64,000 bases of DNA from DASSKA01 sp963839365 (GTDB lineage Bacteria > Actinomycetota > Actinomycetes > Propionibacteriales > Nocardioidaceae): NCBI GenBank assembly GCA_963839365.1, contig CAWIUT010000010.1, positions 506,160 to 570,159 on the forward strand. Direction: 5' to 3'. Below are positions 43,002 to 52,476 of this stretch, one piece after another (positions within the stretch are counted from its first letter, which is position 1; the number at the start of each line of letters is the position of its first letter). Position numbers and translations under genes: made by a program. Below the pieces are notes generated by a model. The model was given only the letters and a program-made list of their open reading frames with translations, was not told the DNA's origin and did not search any database.

Positions 43002-44735
43002 TCAGACGTGTTGCAGGGCGCCGGGACGTCGCGCCAGCTCGTCCTCGGCGTGTGCGACCACAGGGGTCCCGCCCTTGCCGACCGTGAGCGGCGTCCGGTG
43101 GTAGCCGTGGAAGGTGATCATCCCGCCGGAGAGGAAGGCCACGTTGTCCCAGCCGTTCTGCTTGAGCACGCAGTAGGCGATGTAGCTGCGGAAACCAGAT
43201 CGGCAGTAGGTGTACACGGGCTTGTCGCGCGGTATCTCGTCCAGGCGCTGCCGGATCTCGGTGTACGGCATGAGGACCGCCTCGGGGATGTGCCAGGCGT
43301 CGTACTCCGCCTTGGTGCGGGTGTCGAGGATCGTCACCTTGTCGGCGCAGTCCGGGTAGTCCTCGGGGTACCAGAGCTCGATGTCCCCGCGCAGCAGGTT
43401 GGCGCCGAGAAAGCCGGCCATGTTGAGCGCGTCCTTCGCCGCGCCGTACGGCGGGGCGTAGCCGAGCTCCATGTGCTCCAGGTCGTAGACCGTCATGCCT
43501 GCGCGAACCGCGACCGCCAGGACGTCGATACGCTTGTCCACCCCGTCCCAGCCCAGCACCTGCCCGCCGAGCAACCTGCCGTCGCCCGGTGCGAAGAGCA
43601 CCTTGAGGAACAACGGTGCAGTGCCCGGGTAGTAGGCGGCGTGCCCGTTGTGGTGGTCGTAGACCTTGCGGTAGGGCATGCCAGCGTCGCGCAGCTCAGT
43701 CTCGGTCATCCCAGTGCCGCCCGCGGTCATGTCGAAGACCTTCACCACGGCCGTGCCCTGGGTCCCCCGGTAGGCACTCTGCCGGCCGGCGATCGTGTCC
43801 GCGGCGATCCTGCCCTCCCGGTTCGCCGGCCCGGCCAGCATCGAGAGCACCGGCTCGCCGGTCAGGAAGTGCGGGGTCTCCACCGCGTCGCCGGCCGCCA
43901 GGATGTCGGCATCCGAGGTGCGCATCTGTGCATCGACCGCGATGCCACCGTGCGGTCCGATCTTCAGCCCTGCGGACAGGGCGAGGTCCGCATTCGGTCG
44001 GGCCCCGGCGGCCATCACCACGACGTCGGCCTCGACCGTCGTGCCGTCGGAGAGGTCGAGCGCGAAGCCGCCGTCAGCCGTACGACGGACGGCTTCGGCC
44101 GACGTGCCGAGCCGGAGGTCCACGTCATGGGTGCCGACGTGGTAGTCCAGGATCCGGGTCATCTCCGGGTCGAGCCACGGCATCAGCCGCTCGGTCCGCT
44201 CCACGACCGTCGTGCGCAGCCCTCTCGCCCGGAACGCTTCGGTGAGCTCCAGGCCGATGTAGCTGCCGCCGACAACGACCGCACTCCTCGCGTCTGCGTC
44301 CACGTCGGCCTTGATGCGGTCCATGTCGGGGACGTTGCGCAGCACTTCGACGGCCGGGTCGTCGGCCCCCGGGATAGGCGGCCGAACCGGTTCGGCCCCC
44401 GGGCACAGCACGAGCTTGTCGTAGGCCTCGCGGTAGGTTCGTCCCGCCGCCAGGTCGCGGACCTCCACCTCCTTCGCCTCGCGGTCGATGCGGGTCACCT
44501 CCTGACCAGTGCGCACGTCGAGTGCCAAGCTCTTGGCCAGGCTCTCCGGCGTCTGCAGGAGCAGGCTGTCCCGGTCGGGGATCTCGCCGCCGATGTGGTA
44601 GGGCAGACCGCAGTTCGCGAACGAGACGTAATGGTCACGTTCCAAGATGACGATCTCTGCCGACTCGTCGAGCCGCCGCAGACGCGCACCCGTCGACGCA
44701 CCCGCCGCAACGCCGCCCACAATCACTGTCTTCAT
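43002..44735 (-). CDS. CoA-disulfide reductase/NADH oxidase family flavoprotein fused to rhodanese
   Basis: 577 residues. FAD-binding start KTVIVGGVAAGASTGARLRRLDESAEIVILERD, redox-active single Cys at about 43 (SFANCGLPYHIGG) as in CoA-disulfide reductases and NADH oxidases, NAD loop AVVVGGSYIGLELTEAFRARG, and FAD phosphate region DILAAGDAVET. Residues about 460-555 are a rhodanese domain with active-site Cys in YTYCRSGFRSYIAYCVL. Such fusions reduce CoA disulfides, persulfides or polysulfides. In a mycothiol organism the exact thiol is open. Start follows GGAGG. Minus-strand neighbours are the GH15 gene upstream and zwf downstream. Confidence 0.9.
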   Translation of the reverse strand: MKTVIVGGVAAGASTGARLRRLDESAEIVILERDHYVSFANCGLPYHIGGEIPDRDSLLLQTPESLAKSLALDVRTGQEVTRIDREAKEVEVRDLAAGRTYREAYDKLVLCPGAEPVRPPIPGADDPAVEVLRNVPDMDRIKADVDADARSAVVVGGSYIGLELTEAFRARGLRTTVVERTERLMPWLDPEMTRILDYHVGTHDVDLRLGTSAEAVRRTADGGFALDLSDGTTVEADVVVMAAGARPNADLALSAGLKIGPHGGIAVDAQMRTSDADILAAGDAVETPHFLTGEPVLSMLAGPANREGRIAADTIAGRQSAYRGTQGTAVVKVFDMTAGGTGMTETELRDAGMPYRKVYDHHNGHAAYYPGTAPLFLKVLFAPGDGRLLGGQVLGWDGVDKRIDVLAVAVRAGMTVYDLEHMELGYAPPYGAAKDALNMAGFLGANLLRGDIELWYPEDYPDCADKVTILDTRTKAEYDAWHIPEAVLMPYTEIRQRLDEIPRDKPVYTYCRSGFRSYIAYCVLKQNGWDNVAFLSGGMITFHGYHRTPLTVGKGGTPVVAHAEDELARRPGALQHV

Positions 44736-44838
44736 CGTCTACCTCCGTCAGCTCCGACCGGGCACCCTTCGAGCATCGGATCAGCCAGACGTCGCCCGCA
44801 TCCCCCGGTCAGGATGAGAGGAAGCCCTGGGCGTCGGC

Positions 44839-46773
44839 TCATGCCCTGACCGGGGTCGCGACCGTTGGTGCCACCTCTTCCGCCGGCGCTGCCGTCCGCT
44901 GGGTGGGGATGAAGGACTGTTGTGCCGGCCGGGCCTTGGCCCTCGTATCCAGCTGAGCGTCCAGCGTGATCGCCGCGTCGATCAAGGCGAGGTGGGTGAA
45001 GGCTTGCGGGAAGTTGCCGATCTGCTCGCCGGTGAGGGCGATCTCCTCCGAGTACAGCCCCAGGTGGTTGGCGTAGGTGAGCATCTTCTCGAAGGTGATG
45101 CGTGCCTTGTCGAGCTGGCCGGCTCGTGCCAACGACTCGACATAGGCGAAGGTGCACAGTGAGAAGGTGCCCTCGGAGCCACGCAGACCGTCGGGTGAGG
45201 CCTCCGGGTTGTAGCGGTACACCAGGCTGTCCGTGACGAGCTCGCCGTCCATCGCGTCCAGGGTGGAAGCCCACATCGGGTCGTTCGGGGTGATGAAACC
45301 GACGGTGGACATGCGCAGCAGGGCGGAGTCCAAGACCTCGGTGTTGTAGTGCTGCACGAAGGCCTGGCGCTTGGGGTTCCAGCCCCGTTCCATGATCTGG
45401 TTGTAGATCGCGTCCCTCTCCGTGCGCCACCGGTCCACCGGTCCGGGGCGTCCGTGGCTGGAAGCCAGCCGGATGCCACGGTCGAGGGCCACCCAGTTCA
45501 TCAGCCGGCCGTAGGTGAAGTCCTGCCGCCCGCCACGGGTCTCCCAGATACCCTCCTCAGGCTGGTCCCAGTTGTCGACCACCCAGTTCAACATGTCGCA
45601 GATCCGCAGCCAGCCCTCGTGTCCGGCGGTCAGCCCGCGTTGGTCCATGAAGTAGACGCTGTCAAGCGCCTCGCCGTAGATGTCGAGCTGCAGCTGGTCC
45701 GCCGCCCCGTTCCCGATCCTCACCGGGCTGGAGCCGCGGTAGCCCTCCCAGTGCTCGAGGACCTCCTCGGTCAGGTCGGAGGACCCGTCGATGCGGTACA
45801 TGATCTTCAGGGGACCGCCGCCTCCGCCGCGGGCCTGTTCGTCCAGGCGGCCGCGCAGCCACCTCCCCAGCGCTGCCGCCTCCTCGGTGAAGCCCATGCC
45901 GAGCAGTGCGTAGACGGAGAAGGAGGCGTCGCGGATCCAGGTGTAGCGGTAGTCCCAGTTCCGCTCGCCGCCGATCTGCTCGGGCAGTCCCGCGGTCGGT
46001 GCCGCTACCAGCCCCCCGCTCGGCGCGTAGGTCATGAGCTTCAGCGTGATCGCCGAACGGTTCAGCGCCTCGCGCCAACGGCCGGTGTACGTCGACTGGG
46101 CGAGCCACGACTCCCAGAACCGCACCGTGTCGTCGTGCAGCCGCCATGCCTCGCCCACCCGGACCTGACGCACCGGGCCGGCCGTGCCGGTCTCCAGGAT
46201 CATCCCGCGCATCTGGCCGGCCTCCATGCTCAGCTCGGCGTGGAAGTCGCCCTGATCGTCGACGCTGAAGCGAGCCAGACGCTCGTCCTGCGGCTCCTTG
46301 ACCAGGTTGACCGTCATGGACGTGTCTCGGCCCGAGAAGACGATGCCGTCCTCGGCCAGGTGCGTCTCGTGGGGCTCACGCCCGTAGTCGAACCTCGGTG
46401 CGATGTCGACCGCGAAGGTCATCCTGCCCCGGACACACCGCACCATCCGCACGATCCGGTGCGTGTCCGCTGCGGTCCTGCTGCTGGCCGCGGGCATGAA
46501 GTCGACCACCTCCCCCACGCCTGCCTCGGTCATGAAGCGGGTCACCAGCACCGCGGTGTCCGGGAAGTACAGCTGCTTGCTGGTGAATCCCTCCACGGTC
46601 GGCCGCACCCGGCAATGGCCGCCCTTCTCGTGGTCGAGCAGCGCGGCGAAGATGCTCGGTGAGTCGAAGCGGGGCGCGCAGAACCAGTCAATGGCTCCAT
46701 CCGTGCTCACCAGCGCGCTCGTCTGGAGGTCGCCGATCAGGCCGTGGTCGGCGATGAGGGGGTAGTCCTGCAT
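44839..46773 (-). CDS. Glycoside hydrolase family 15 (glucoamylase/trehalase type)
   Basis: 644 residues. An N-terminal beta-sandwich domain (MQDYPLIADHGLIGDLQTSALVSTDGAIDWFCAPRFDSPSIFAALLD) is followed by the (alpha/alpha)6 catalytic barrel. The barrel contains GGERNWDYRYTWIRDASFSVYALLGMGFTEEA, the general-acid motif EEGIWETRGGRQDFTYGRLMNWVALDRGIRLA, and a second catalytic region TFAYVESLARAGQLDKA. No signal peptide, so it acts in the cytoplasm; actinobacterial cytoplasmic GH15 enzymes include trehalases. Releasing glucose would fit the adjacent sugar dehydrogenase. ATG 46773 is used; the frame is open 16 codons further. Confidence 0.92.
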   Translation of the reverse strand: MQDYPLIADHGLIGDLQTSALVSTDGAIDWFCAPRFDSPSIFAALLDHEKGGHCRVRPTVEGFTSKQLYFPDTAVLVTRFMTEAGVGEVVDFMPAASSRTAADTHRIVRMVRCVRGRMTFAVDIAPRFDYGREPHETHLAEDGIVFSGRDTSMTVNLVKEPQDERLARFSVDDQGDFHAELSMEAGQMRGMILETGTAGPVRQVRVGEAWRLHDDTVRFWESWLAQSTYTGRWREALNRSAITLKLMTYAPSGGLVAAPTAGLPEQIGGERNWDYRYTWIRDASFSVYALLGMGFTEEAAALGRWLRGRLDEQARGGGGGPLKIMYRIDGSSDLTEEVLEHWEGYRGSSPVRIGNGAADQLQLDIYGEALDSVYFMDQRGLTAGHEGWLRICDMLNWVVDNWDQPEEGIWETRGGRQDFTYGRLMNWVALDRGIRLASSHGRPGPVDRWRTERDAIYNQIMERGWNPKRQAFVQHYNTEVLDSALLRMSTVGFITPNDPMWASTLDAMDGELVTDSLVYRYNPEASPDGLRGSEGTFSLCTFAYVESLARAGQLDKARITFEKMLTYANHLGLYSEEIALTGEQIGNFPQAFTHLALIDAAITLDAQLDTRAKARPAQQSFIPTQRTAAPAEEVAPTVATPVRA

Positions 46774-47050
46774 GTGAATCAGTCCCTTTCTTCGCGCCAG
46801 TTCTTGACGCCGGCTGGACACCGCCGTTGCCTATCAAGGCACGGACGGCGGGGTCGGGGCGCGACGGTCCGCCTACCTCCACGCTGCGGCGCGCGCTGCT
46901 TTCCCGCATCACCCACACAGAATGAGACTCCTGGTCCGGCCCGCGACGGGATGCTTCTCATCGCCAATGCGTGGTCGGCGGCCCGGTGTCGCCGCCGGAA
47001 GGGAGATATCTCCGACAACGCGTCGGGCGGCGCCGTGGCGGTGTCCGCTC
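46774..47050. promoter_or_regulatory. 277-bp intergenic region with a perfect 12-bp palindrome
   Basis: No gene. GGAGATATCTCC (47002-47013) is a perfect dyad about 230 bp upstream of the GH15 start and may be an operator. The rest should hold the promoter of the GH15-oxidase-dehydrogenase-DUF2252 series. Confidence 0.45.
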
Positions 47051-47260
47051 TCAGGGTCTCCCGCGACCGTCGGCGACCCCGCGCTCGTACCCGCGGTGCT
47101 CTGCCTCCAAGACCGCGAGGCGGAAGTCGTCCGTGGGCTCGGTCGGGTTCTTCGTCATGCCGGTGCCCCCGCACCGGAGACACGTGTCGAGGAAGACCAC
47201 CTCGAAGGGCGACCTGGCCTGCCCCGAGCCGTGGCAGCGCGGACAGGTCCCCTCAGTCAT
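47051..47260 (-). CDS. Small DnaJ-type zinc-finger protein, 69 aa
   Basis: Two CxxCxGxG elements (CPRCHGSG and CLRCGGTG) separated by 15 residues, as in the zinc-binding region of DnaJ and RNA-processing zinc ribbons; likely one zinc site. The C-terminal half is acidic/helical (DDFRLAVLEAEHRGYERGVADGRGRP). ATG 47260 begins right before the first Cys pair; the open frame extends upstream but lacks a site. Function unknown. Confidence 0.75.
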   Translation of the reverse strand: MTEGTCPRCHGSGQARSPFEVVFLDTCLRCGGTGMTKNPTEPTDDFRLAVLEAEHRGYERGVADGRGRP

Positions 47261-47466
47261 GGCGCTGAGGTGCGGGGCGGACCACGACGCCGGTCGGGTG
47301 TCCGATGAGGACCGCTTGACCCATCCGTGCCACCTACATTCCGTACCCTTTGCTCCGAGTTCCCCATTCTGGAAGATAGCGAGGGTCGTGACCATCACGT
47401 CCAGACCAGCCTGCTTCGGCAGTCTCAGCCGAATTCCCGGCCTGCGCTCTTGACGAGTCGCAGCGG
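47261..47466. other. 206-bp intergenic region
   Basis: Between two minus-strand genes. On the minus strand a GGGTAC occurs near 47350, which could be part of a stress-type -10 element for the 69-aa gene, but no matching -35 is seen. Otherwise nothing recognisable. Confidence 0.3.
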
Positions 47467-48306
47467 TCAAGAGCCGATCGCCTCGCGGGCCGCGCTGGAG
47501 ACGAAGCGGCCGAGCAGTGGTGCGGCCAGCATCACCACGCTGAACGCGATCAACCATGACTGCAGCACGAAGACCACACCGATGGGACCGTAGGAGCGGT
47601 ACTGGCTCTCGATGCTTCGGGAGAGATAGAAGTGGAGGAACAACCTCAAGCCGGTCAGAGCAAGCGCGAGCGCAACCGCTCCCGGCCGCAGGGCTCGCCA
47701 GGTCACCCGTCCCCCCAACAGCAGGTGCTGGCTCCACCAGGCCCACGCGACCGCCACGGGGAGCCCCAACACAGCGGTTCCGATCAGTCCCCCCACGCCG
47801 CTGCCGAGTTCGCCTATCGCGGTCGCTGCCACGACCGCTGCAAAGAAGGCCACCAACCAGACGAGAGGTCGCCACAGGTCGCCCCGCCCACGAGAGGGTA
47901 GGTCCCAGATCGTCTCGTAGCCGCGCTTGAGCGTGGCTGGCCACGAATAGGCGAACAACAGGCTGAGGAATGCGCCCCCTCCGGTCGTCGCGGCCCGAAC
48001 GGTCTGCGCACTCGGAAGCAGCTGCTGCAGATAGCCGGTGGCGGTCGGGGACAGGTCGACGCGACGCGCGAGTCCGGAGGCAAGCCCCGCGCTACCGCCC
48101 AACGGAAGCGCAGCAGCCAGGGTGATCAGCGCCGGCACGAACAGCATGAGCGCCAGTGCGGACAGGATCAACGCCTGGTTCATCAACGCAAGCTCGACCA
48201 CGCGCCGCTGCAGCCGGGCTGCCGCCGACGCGTCCACGCGCTCTCGCGCGCGAACGTACCGTTCACGGGCCCCGGCGAGGCGCGCTCTCGGAGACCACAT
48301 CCACAC
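47467..48306 (-). CDS. YihY/BrkB-family membrane protein (second copy)
   Basis: 279 residues with six membrane segments. The first is LMNQALILSALALMLFVPALITLAAALPLG, and the last pair is YGPIGVVFVLQSWLIAFSVVMLAAPLLGRFVSS. The family motifs are weaker than in the copy at 3544-4455: the central YSWPATLKRGYETIWDLP line is present, but the ...LLGAE end is not. N-terminal 35 residues are basic and helical. Function unknown. Located in the stress-gene block. Confidence 0.8.
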   Translation of the reverse strand: MWMWSPRARLAGARERYVRARERVDASAAARLQRRVVELALMNQALILSALALMLFVPALITLAAALPLGGSAGLASGLARRVDLSPTATGYLQQLLPSAQTVRAATTGGGAFLSLLFAYSWPATLKRGYETIWDLPSRGRGDLWRPLVWLVAFFAAVVAATAIGELGSGVGGLIGTAVLGLPVAVAWAWWSQHLLLGGRVTWRALRPGAVALALALTGLRLFLHFYLSRSIESQYRSYGPIGVVFVLQSWLIAFSVVMLAAPLLGRFVSSAAREAIGS

Positions 48307-48415
48307 TCCCAGTTCGGGATGCCATGTCCTCGTCGCTCAGCATCCCGCCACATGCCTGGCCACGGCCTCATCCGGGGATGACGACCCCTGGAGCGCAGCA
48401 CCGCCCCGACCTGGG

Positions 48416-48625
48416 TCAATCCTCGGACGGTTGGACCTGATGGAGGCTCTGCAGTCCCAGCCCGAGAGCCTCGAGCGCTTCGAGCACGCTCATCAGGTCA
48501 TGCTGTGAGCCCAGCTCCCCCCGAAGCACGGTGGTGTCGTCCTCCCTGGTCGCCGCGAACCCCCAAAGCTTCGCGACGCTCTCGTCGCCCAGGACGCCTT
48601 CGAGCACAAGTTCATACCTCGGCAT
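48416..48625 (-). CDS. Small hypothetical protein, 69 aa
   Basis: MPRYELVLEGVLGDESVAKLWGFAATREDDTTVLRGELGSQHDLMSVLEALEALGLGLQSLHQVQPSED: alternating strand-helix-strand-helix pattern, like a small alpha/beta (ACT- or ferredoxin-like) domain. Good ribosome-binding site (GGGGAGAGG). Same strand and close to the 94-aa gene upstream (41-bp gap), likely cotranscribed. No family assigned. Confidence 0.72.
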   Translation of the reverse strand: MPRYELVLEGVLGDESVAKLWGFAATREDDTTVLRGELGSQHDLMSVLEALEALGLGLQSLHQVQPSED

Positions 48626-48666
48626 GGTGGCCTCTCCCCGGTCTCGTGACCGGAGCTCGTCGCGGT

Positions 48667-48951
48667 TCAGGCACCTGTTGCGCGGTCCAGACGTTGGACC
48701 TCGACCGCTTCGATCTCAGCACCCCGATCTGCAATGGCGATCAGTGCGCTGACGAGTTCACGGCTGTCGTGCACGTCCAAGGTCAGCAGACTGCTGGCCG
48801 GCATCGACCGGGATCCGGTGACGTAGGGCCACAGGTCGACGAGGAGTGGATCAGCGTGCCCTCGCACCTGAACGAGCACTTGCACGGCCGCTCCCGCTGT
48901 CGGATTCCCGGACCGCCATAGCCTCTGCCTGGGAGCTGCGGCTGAGATCAC
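48667..48951 (-). CDS. Small hypothetical protein, 94 aa
   Basis: The C-terminal part (SLLTLDVHDSRELVSALIAIADRGAEIEAVEVQRLD) has the same strand-helix-strand look as the 69-aa neighbour and may be a related fold. GTG start. It lies between the LAL regulator and the 69-aa gene on one strand. No recognised family. Confidence 0.6.
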   Translation of the reverse strand: MISAAAPRQRLWRSGNPTAGAAVQVLVQVRGHADPLLVDLWPYVTGSRSMPASSLLTLDVHDSRELVSALIAIADRGAEIEAVEVQRLDRATGA

Positions 48952-49005
48952 CCGGAGGGAACGACATCTGTCAAGCGCAGCTCGGAGTGCGGCTCAGAGC
49001 ACCGG

Positions 49006-51768
49006 TCAGAGCACGCGACGGTCTGCCGCCCGTCTGACAGCCTCTCGTCGCGTGCTGGCCCCGAGCTTGCCGTAGATGTGCGCGATGTGCGTCTTGACGG
49101 TGTTCACCGTGATGAATTCCGCCTCTGCAACTTCTGGGAGGGTCAGGTCAGTCGCCAAGTACCGAAGGATGTTCAGCTCACGCATCGTCAGCGACTCTCC
49201 CCAGTCGTTGACCGTCGGGAGGTTCCGGTTCCGCAAACGATTCCGGACTCGGGTGAGGAACTTGGGGTACGCGGTTCCAGCGCTCAGATGGGCTCGCAGG
49301 AGCGGCGAGATCCGGTCACCGATCATCAAGAACGGCTCGAGGAAGTCGTACTCCTCTGCGACGGCGAGAGCGCGCTCCAAGGCGGCATGTGCGGCCGTCG
49401 TGTCACCCAGCTCAGAAAGCGCCTGAGCGCGGAGCGCCTCACCCGCGCTGGCGACATGCGGGTACATCCGATCGGGCGGGATGTCCTGCACGGCTGCGAG
49501 TGAGGCGTCCGGCAGCCCGGTGTGGAGCAGGACGTTGGCGCGATAGCAGGTGGCCAGGTGGTACTCAGGTCCCTCGGCCGGGGTCGCGGCGAGCCGGCGC
49601 GCGTCATCGATGCGGCCGCGCGCGACGAGCACGGTCGCCTCGAGTGCGAGGAGCAGGGACGGCCACCACGGCGGCATTCGACCTTGCCTGGCCAGCTCGC
49701 GCGCGCGACGCGCGTCGCTTTCGGCTGCGTCGATGTCCCCGTCGCTGATACACGCCTGGGCGTGCGTCGTTGTCGCCAGGCCCAGCATGCCCCAGTCGTT
49801 GGGGAGCAGGTTGGCCATGCAACGCTCGAGCAGCTCACGCGCGCGGCGTGAGTGACCGCGCCAGAGCGCCAGCCAACCGAGCCAGCCGTAGGCCGGGGCC
49901 AAGGAAGGCAGATCGGCCCACCCCTTCGCCGTGGCCTGGGTGAGGGTGGCCTCCGCCAGCTGCCGAGTTTCCTCCAAGCGGCCTGTGGCGACGGACGGGA
50001 CGCAGAGCTCGGCCTCTGCGGTGAGCTTCAGCGCCGTGTAGCCGAGGTCCGTCGCCGCTGACCGTGCCTCTCGTAACAGCCGCAGCGCCTCCAGGGGATC
50101 CTCCAGGAGCCGGGCTTCTCCGATTCCCAGGCAGAGCTGCATGAGCGCAAGCGTCGCCCGGTCAATCGGCCACGATGTCGATTGCACCTCGCTCATCAGC
50201 TTGTGCCCGGTCGCGATGGACTCCGCCAGGGCAGCCCGGTCCCGGACCACGAACAGCTCGATCATGGTGAATCGGATTTCGAACCGCAATCTCGCGTCGC
50301 CCTGCAAGCGCGCGGAGGCATGTCGTGCGTTGATCAGGTCTGCTCTGGCCGCGTCGATGTCACCGCGTTCGGCCGCCACGAACGCCCGGACCAGATGAAG
50401 CTCCGACGTATCTGACGCCCCGACGAGGGCCTCCTCGACGATCCGCCTCGCAGTGTCCGCCCGACCTGAGAGCACCAGATCAAGCCACGAGTGTGACGCG
50501 ATGTCACGTGCCAGAGCGAGCTCGTGCCCCGCCAGGGCGTGGGTCATCGCCGCCTCGGCATCGATGCTGCGCCACCAGACCGCCGCGCGACGCTCGAGCT
50601 CGTCGCTTTGCACAGAGTTCTCAGGGCGTCTGGCCCGCATGTGCGCCGCGAAGAGCGCGTGCCACCGGAACCATGGCTCATCGGCCGCGGCGGGCTCCCG
50701 AGTCAGGAACAGGCCCCTGCGCACGCACCGCTCCAACATCGCCGCGGAGTCGGTCGATCCGCGGACCGCGTCGACGAGGGAGGGACAGACCCGGTCGTCG
50801 ATCGTCGCCGTGAGCACGAAGTCTCGCATCTGCGGCTCCAGGGAGGCCAGCACCTCGGTGGCGAGGTAGTCCGCAAGCGCGTCGTCTTGTCGAAGCGATT
50901 GATTCAAGTCCGCGCTCGCCCCCGCTGTCAGGGCGAGGGTCGCCATCCTGACGCCAGCCGGCCATCCGTTGGTCAATCCATGGATGGCTTCGACGGCCGC
51001 TTCGTCGATCTCGGGATCCCCGGCACGTACCACTTCCGCGGTCTCGGACGGGGTGAAGGCCAGGTCCTTGTGGGTGATGAACTCGAGGCGGTCAGCAAGC
51101 CGGAGCCGCTGAATCCGCAACCGCGGGACCGCCCTCGAAGCAATGAGGATCCGGGTGCGCGAAGGCATCCAGAGCATCAGTCGGTCGATCATCTTCATTG
51201 CGGCCTCGGAACGGGAGACCTCCTGCAGGTCGTCCAACACGAGGATCAGAGGAACCTCGATCTCGAAGAGTGCCTCGTGGAGAGTGTCGACGAACCCGAG
51301 CCGGTCGGCGAAGGCAGCGGGGGGCTCCAACCTGAGCAACGCCTCTCCGAGCCGCCCAACGGCGGATGTCTGCAAGGCTGCCAGCAGATCGGCCGCGAGC
51401 CTGCCGGGGTCGCAGTCGGAGCGGTCCAGGGTGAGCCACGCGACCGCACCCGCGTGCCCTGGCTGCGCAACCCACGAAGCGAGCAGCGTCGACTTTCCGT
51501 AGCCCGCGGCCCCGATGACTGCCGCGGTCGGCTTCGCCTCGAGCCGGGCGAACAGCCGGGGCCGGTCGACGACCCGCCCCGAGCCCGCGGGCACGGCGAA
51601 CCGGGCACCCTTGGGGCGGACTCGCTCACTGCTCAGGCCCTGGGCCGATCGCGCGAGGGGATCGTCCTCGGACAACGGCACGGTGTCTCCCTGTCCGGCC
51701 ACTCCCAACCACGACGCAGGTGCATCGCGCACGGTTGGCCGCTCAGGACTACCGAAGACCGTTCTCAC
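49006..51768 (-). CDS. Large ATP-binding LuxR-family regulator (LAL, MalT-like)
   Basis: 920 residues. An NTPase domain starts at about residue 62 (RPRLFARLEAKPTAAVIGAAGYGKSTLLASWVAQPGHAGAVAWLTLD, Walker A GAAGYGKST) with Walker B LILVLDDLQEVS. A long helical TPR-like middle follows, and the C-terminal LuxR helix-turn-helix is LTMRELNILRYLATDLTLPEVAEAEFITVNTVKTHIAHIYGKLGASTRREAVRRA. MalT-type regulators are ATP-dependent activators that bind a small inducer in the middle domain. It is divergent from the DUF6325-type gene (256 bp) and could govern the stress-gene block; targets are unknown. Confidence 0.93.
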   Translation of the reverse strand: MRTVFGSPERPTVRDAPASWLGVAGQGDTVPLSEDDPLARSAQGLSSERVRPKGARFAVPAGSGRVVDRPRLFARLEAKPTAAVIGAAGYGKSTLLASWVAQPGHAGAVAWLTLDRSDCDPGRLAADLLAALQTSAVGRLGEALLRLEPPAAFADRLGFVDTLHEALFEIEVPLILVLDDLQEVSRSEAAMKMIDRLMLWMPSRTRILIASRAVPRLRIQRLRLADRLEFITHKDLAFTPSETAEVVRAGDPEIDEAAVEAIHGLTNGWPAGVRMATLALTAGASADLNQSLRQDDALADYLATEVLASLEPQMRDFVLTATIDDRVCPSLVDAVRGSTDSAAMLERCVRRGLFLTREPAAADEPWFRWHALFAAHMRARRPENSVQSDELERRAAVWWRSIDAEAAMTHALAGHELALARDIASHSWLDLVLSGRADTARRIVEEALVGASDTSELHLVRAFVAAERGDIDAARADLINARHASARLQGDARLRFEIRFTMIELFVVRDRAALAESIATGHKLMSEVQSTSWPIDRATLALMQLCLGIGEARLLEDPLEALRLLREARSAATDLGYTALKLTAEAELCVPSVATGRLEETRQLAEATLTQATAKGWADLPSLAPAYGWLGWLALWRGHSRRARELLERCMANLLPNDWGMLGLATTTHAQACISDGDIDAAESDARRARELARQGRMPPWWPSLLLALEATVLVARGRIDDARRLAATPAEGPEYHLATCYRANVLLHTGLPDASLAAVQDIPPDRMYPHVASAGEALRAQALSELGDTTAAHAALERALAVAEEYDFLEPFLMIGDRISPLLRAHLSAGTAYPKFLTRVRNRLRNRNLPTVNDWGESLTMRELNILRYLATDLTLPEVAEAEFITVNTVKTHIAHIYGKLGASTRREAVRRAADRRVL

Positions 51769-52024
51769 TGACCAGCGCAGAGCCGTTGGTCACAGGTCGA
51801 TGGCGGTTGGGCCCGCAGACCTGAATATGAGGAAATTCGATCGATTGAGCGGTCCCAGGTGGAGAAACCGCCCTGGTGATGGGTCACGCGCGCGCCGGCG
51901 GGGCTTCCACATCCTCGAGTGCCTCGGTTCGAAGCTCATCCTCGCCGGGTGATGTGAGCGGTGCATGCTCCGGTCAGGGTGAGGCAGACCCAGCATCGTC
52001 TGCCTTCAGGAAGAGGTGGGCCGT
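51769..52024. promoter_or_regulatory. Divergent promoter region between the LAL regulator and the DUF6325-type gene
   Basis: No gene. It contains AATTCGATCGATT around 51835-51847, with the perfect 8-bp dyad TCGATCGA (51837-51844) in an A/T-richer context, a possible regulator site. Confidence 0.35.
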
Positions 52025-52474
52025 ATGACTGAGACGATTGACCAGCTCGGTCCGGTGGACTGGCTTGTCGTGGAGTTCCCCGGCACCGACTACGGCAGAG
52101 GTCAGGTGGCTCCCTACCTGAAGGACCTGGTCGACCGGGGCCTGGTTCGTGTGCTCGATCTGGTGTTCTTGAGGAAGGACACGGACGGCACCGTGGAGAT
52201 GGCTGAGATCTCCGACCTCGACGAGACCGAGCTCGGGCAGCTGCGCGCCACTGAGGCCGAGCTTGCGATGGTGCTCTCCGAGCAGGACGTCAGTGACCTG
52301 GCCGCGACCGTCGAACCCGGGAACTCGGCGGTCGTGCTCGTTTGGGAGAACCAGTGGGCGGCGCCGTTCGGCTCGGCGGTGCGTCATGCCGGGGGCCAGC
52401 TGGTCGCCAGCGGACGCATCCCGACCCAGGCCGTGGTGGCCGCGTTCGAGGCCGATGCGAAGGAAGGTGTCTGA
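52025..52474 (+). CDS. DUF6325-type protein
   Basis: 149 residues: MTETIDQLGPVDWLVVEFPGTDYGRGQVAPYLKDLVDRGLVRVLDLVFLRKDTDGTVEMAEISDLD then a helical stretch and NSAVVLVWENQWAAPFGSAVRHAGGQLVASGRIPTQAVVAAFEA. The VEFPG start and VRVLDLVFLRKD line match a family of actinobacterial stress-associated proteins annotated DUF6325 (DUF1269-like). Function unknown. ATG 52025 has AGGAAGAGG upstream. Two nt separate it from the 51-aa gene, a fixed-looking pair. Confidence 0.82.
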   Translation: MTETIDQLGPVDWLVVEFPGTDYGRGQVAPYLKDLVDRGLVRVLDLVFLRKDTDGTVEMAEISDLDETELGQLRATEAELAMVLSEQDVSDLAATVEPGNSAVVLVWENQWAAPFGSAVRHAGGQLVASGRIPTQAVVAAFEADAKEGV

Positions 52475-52476
52475 CC

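Noticed and set aside
48640..48680. TGAACC on the minus strand near 48665 as another SigL-type promoter
   Set aside because: There is no CGT element 15-17 nt downstream, and the TGA is the stop codon of the 94-aa gene.
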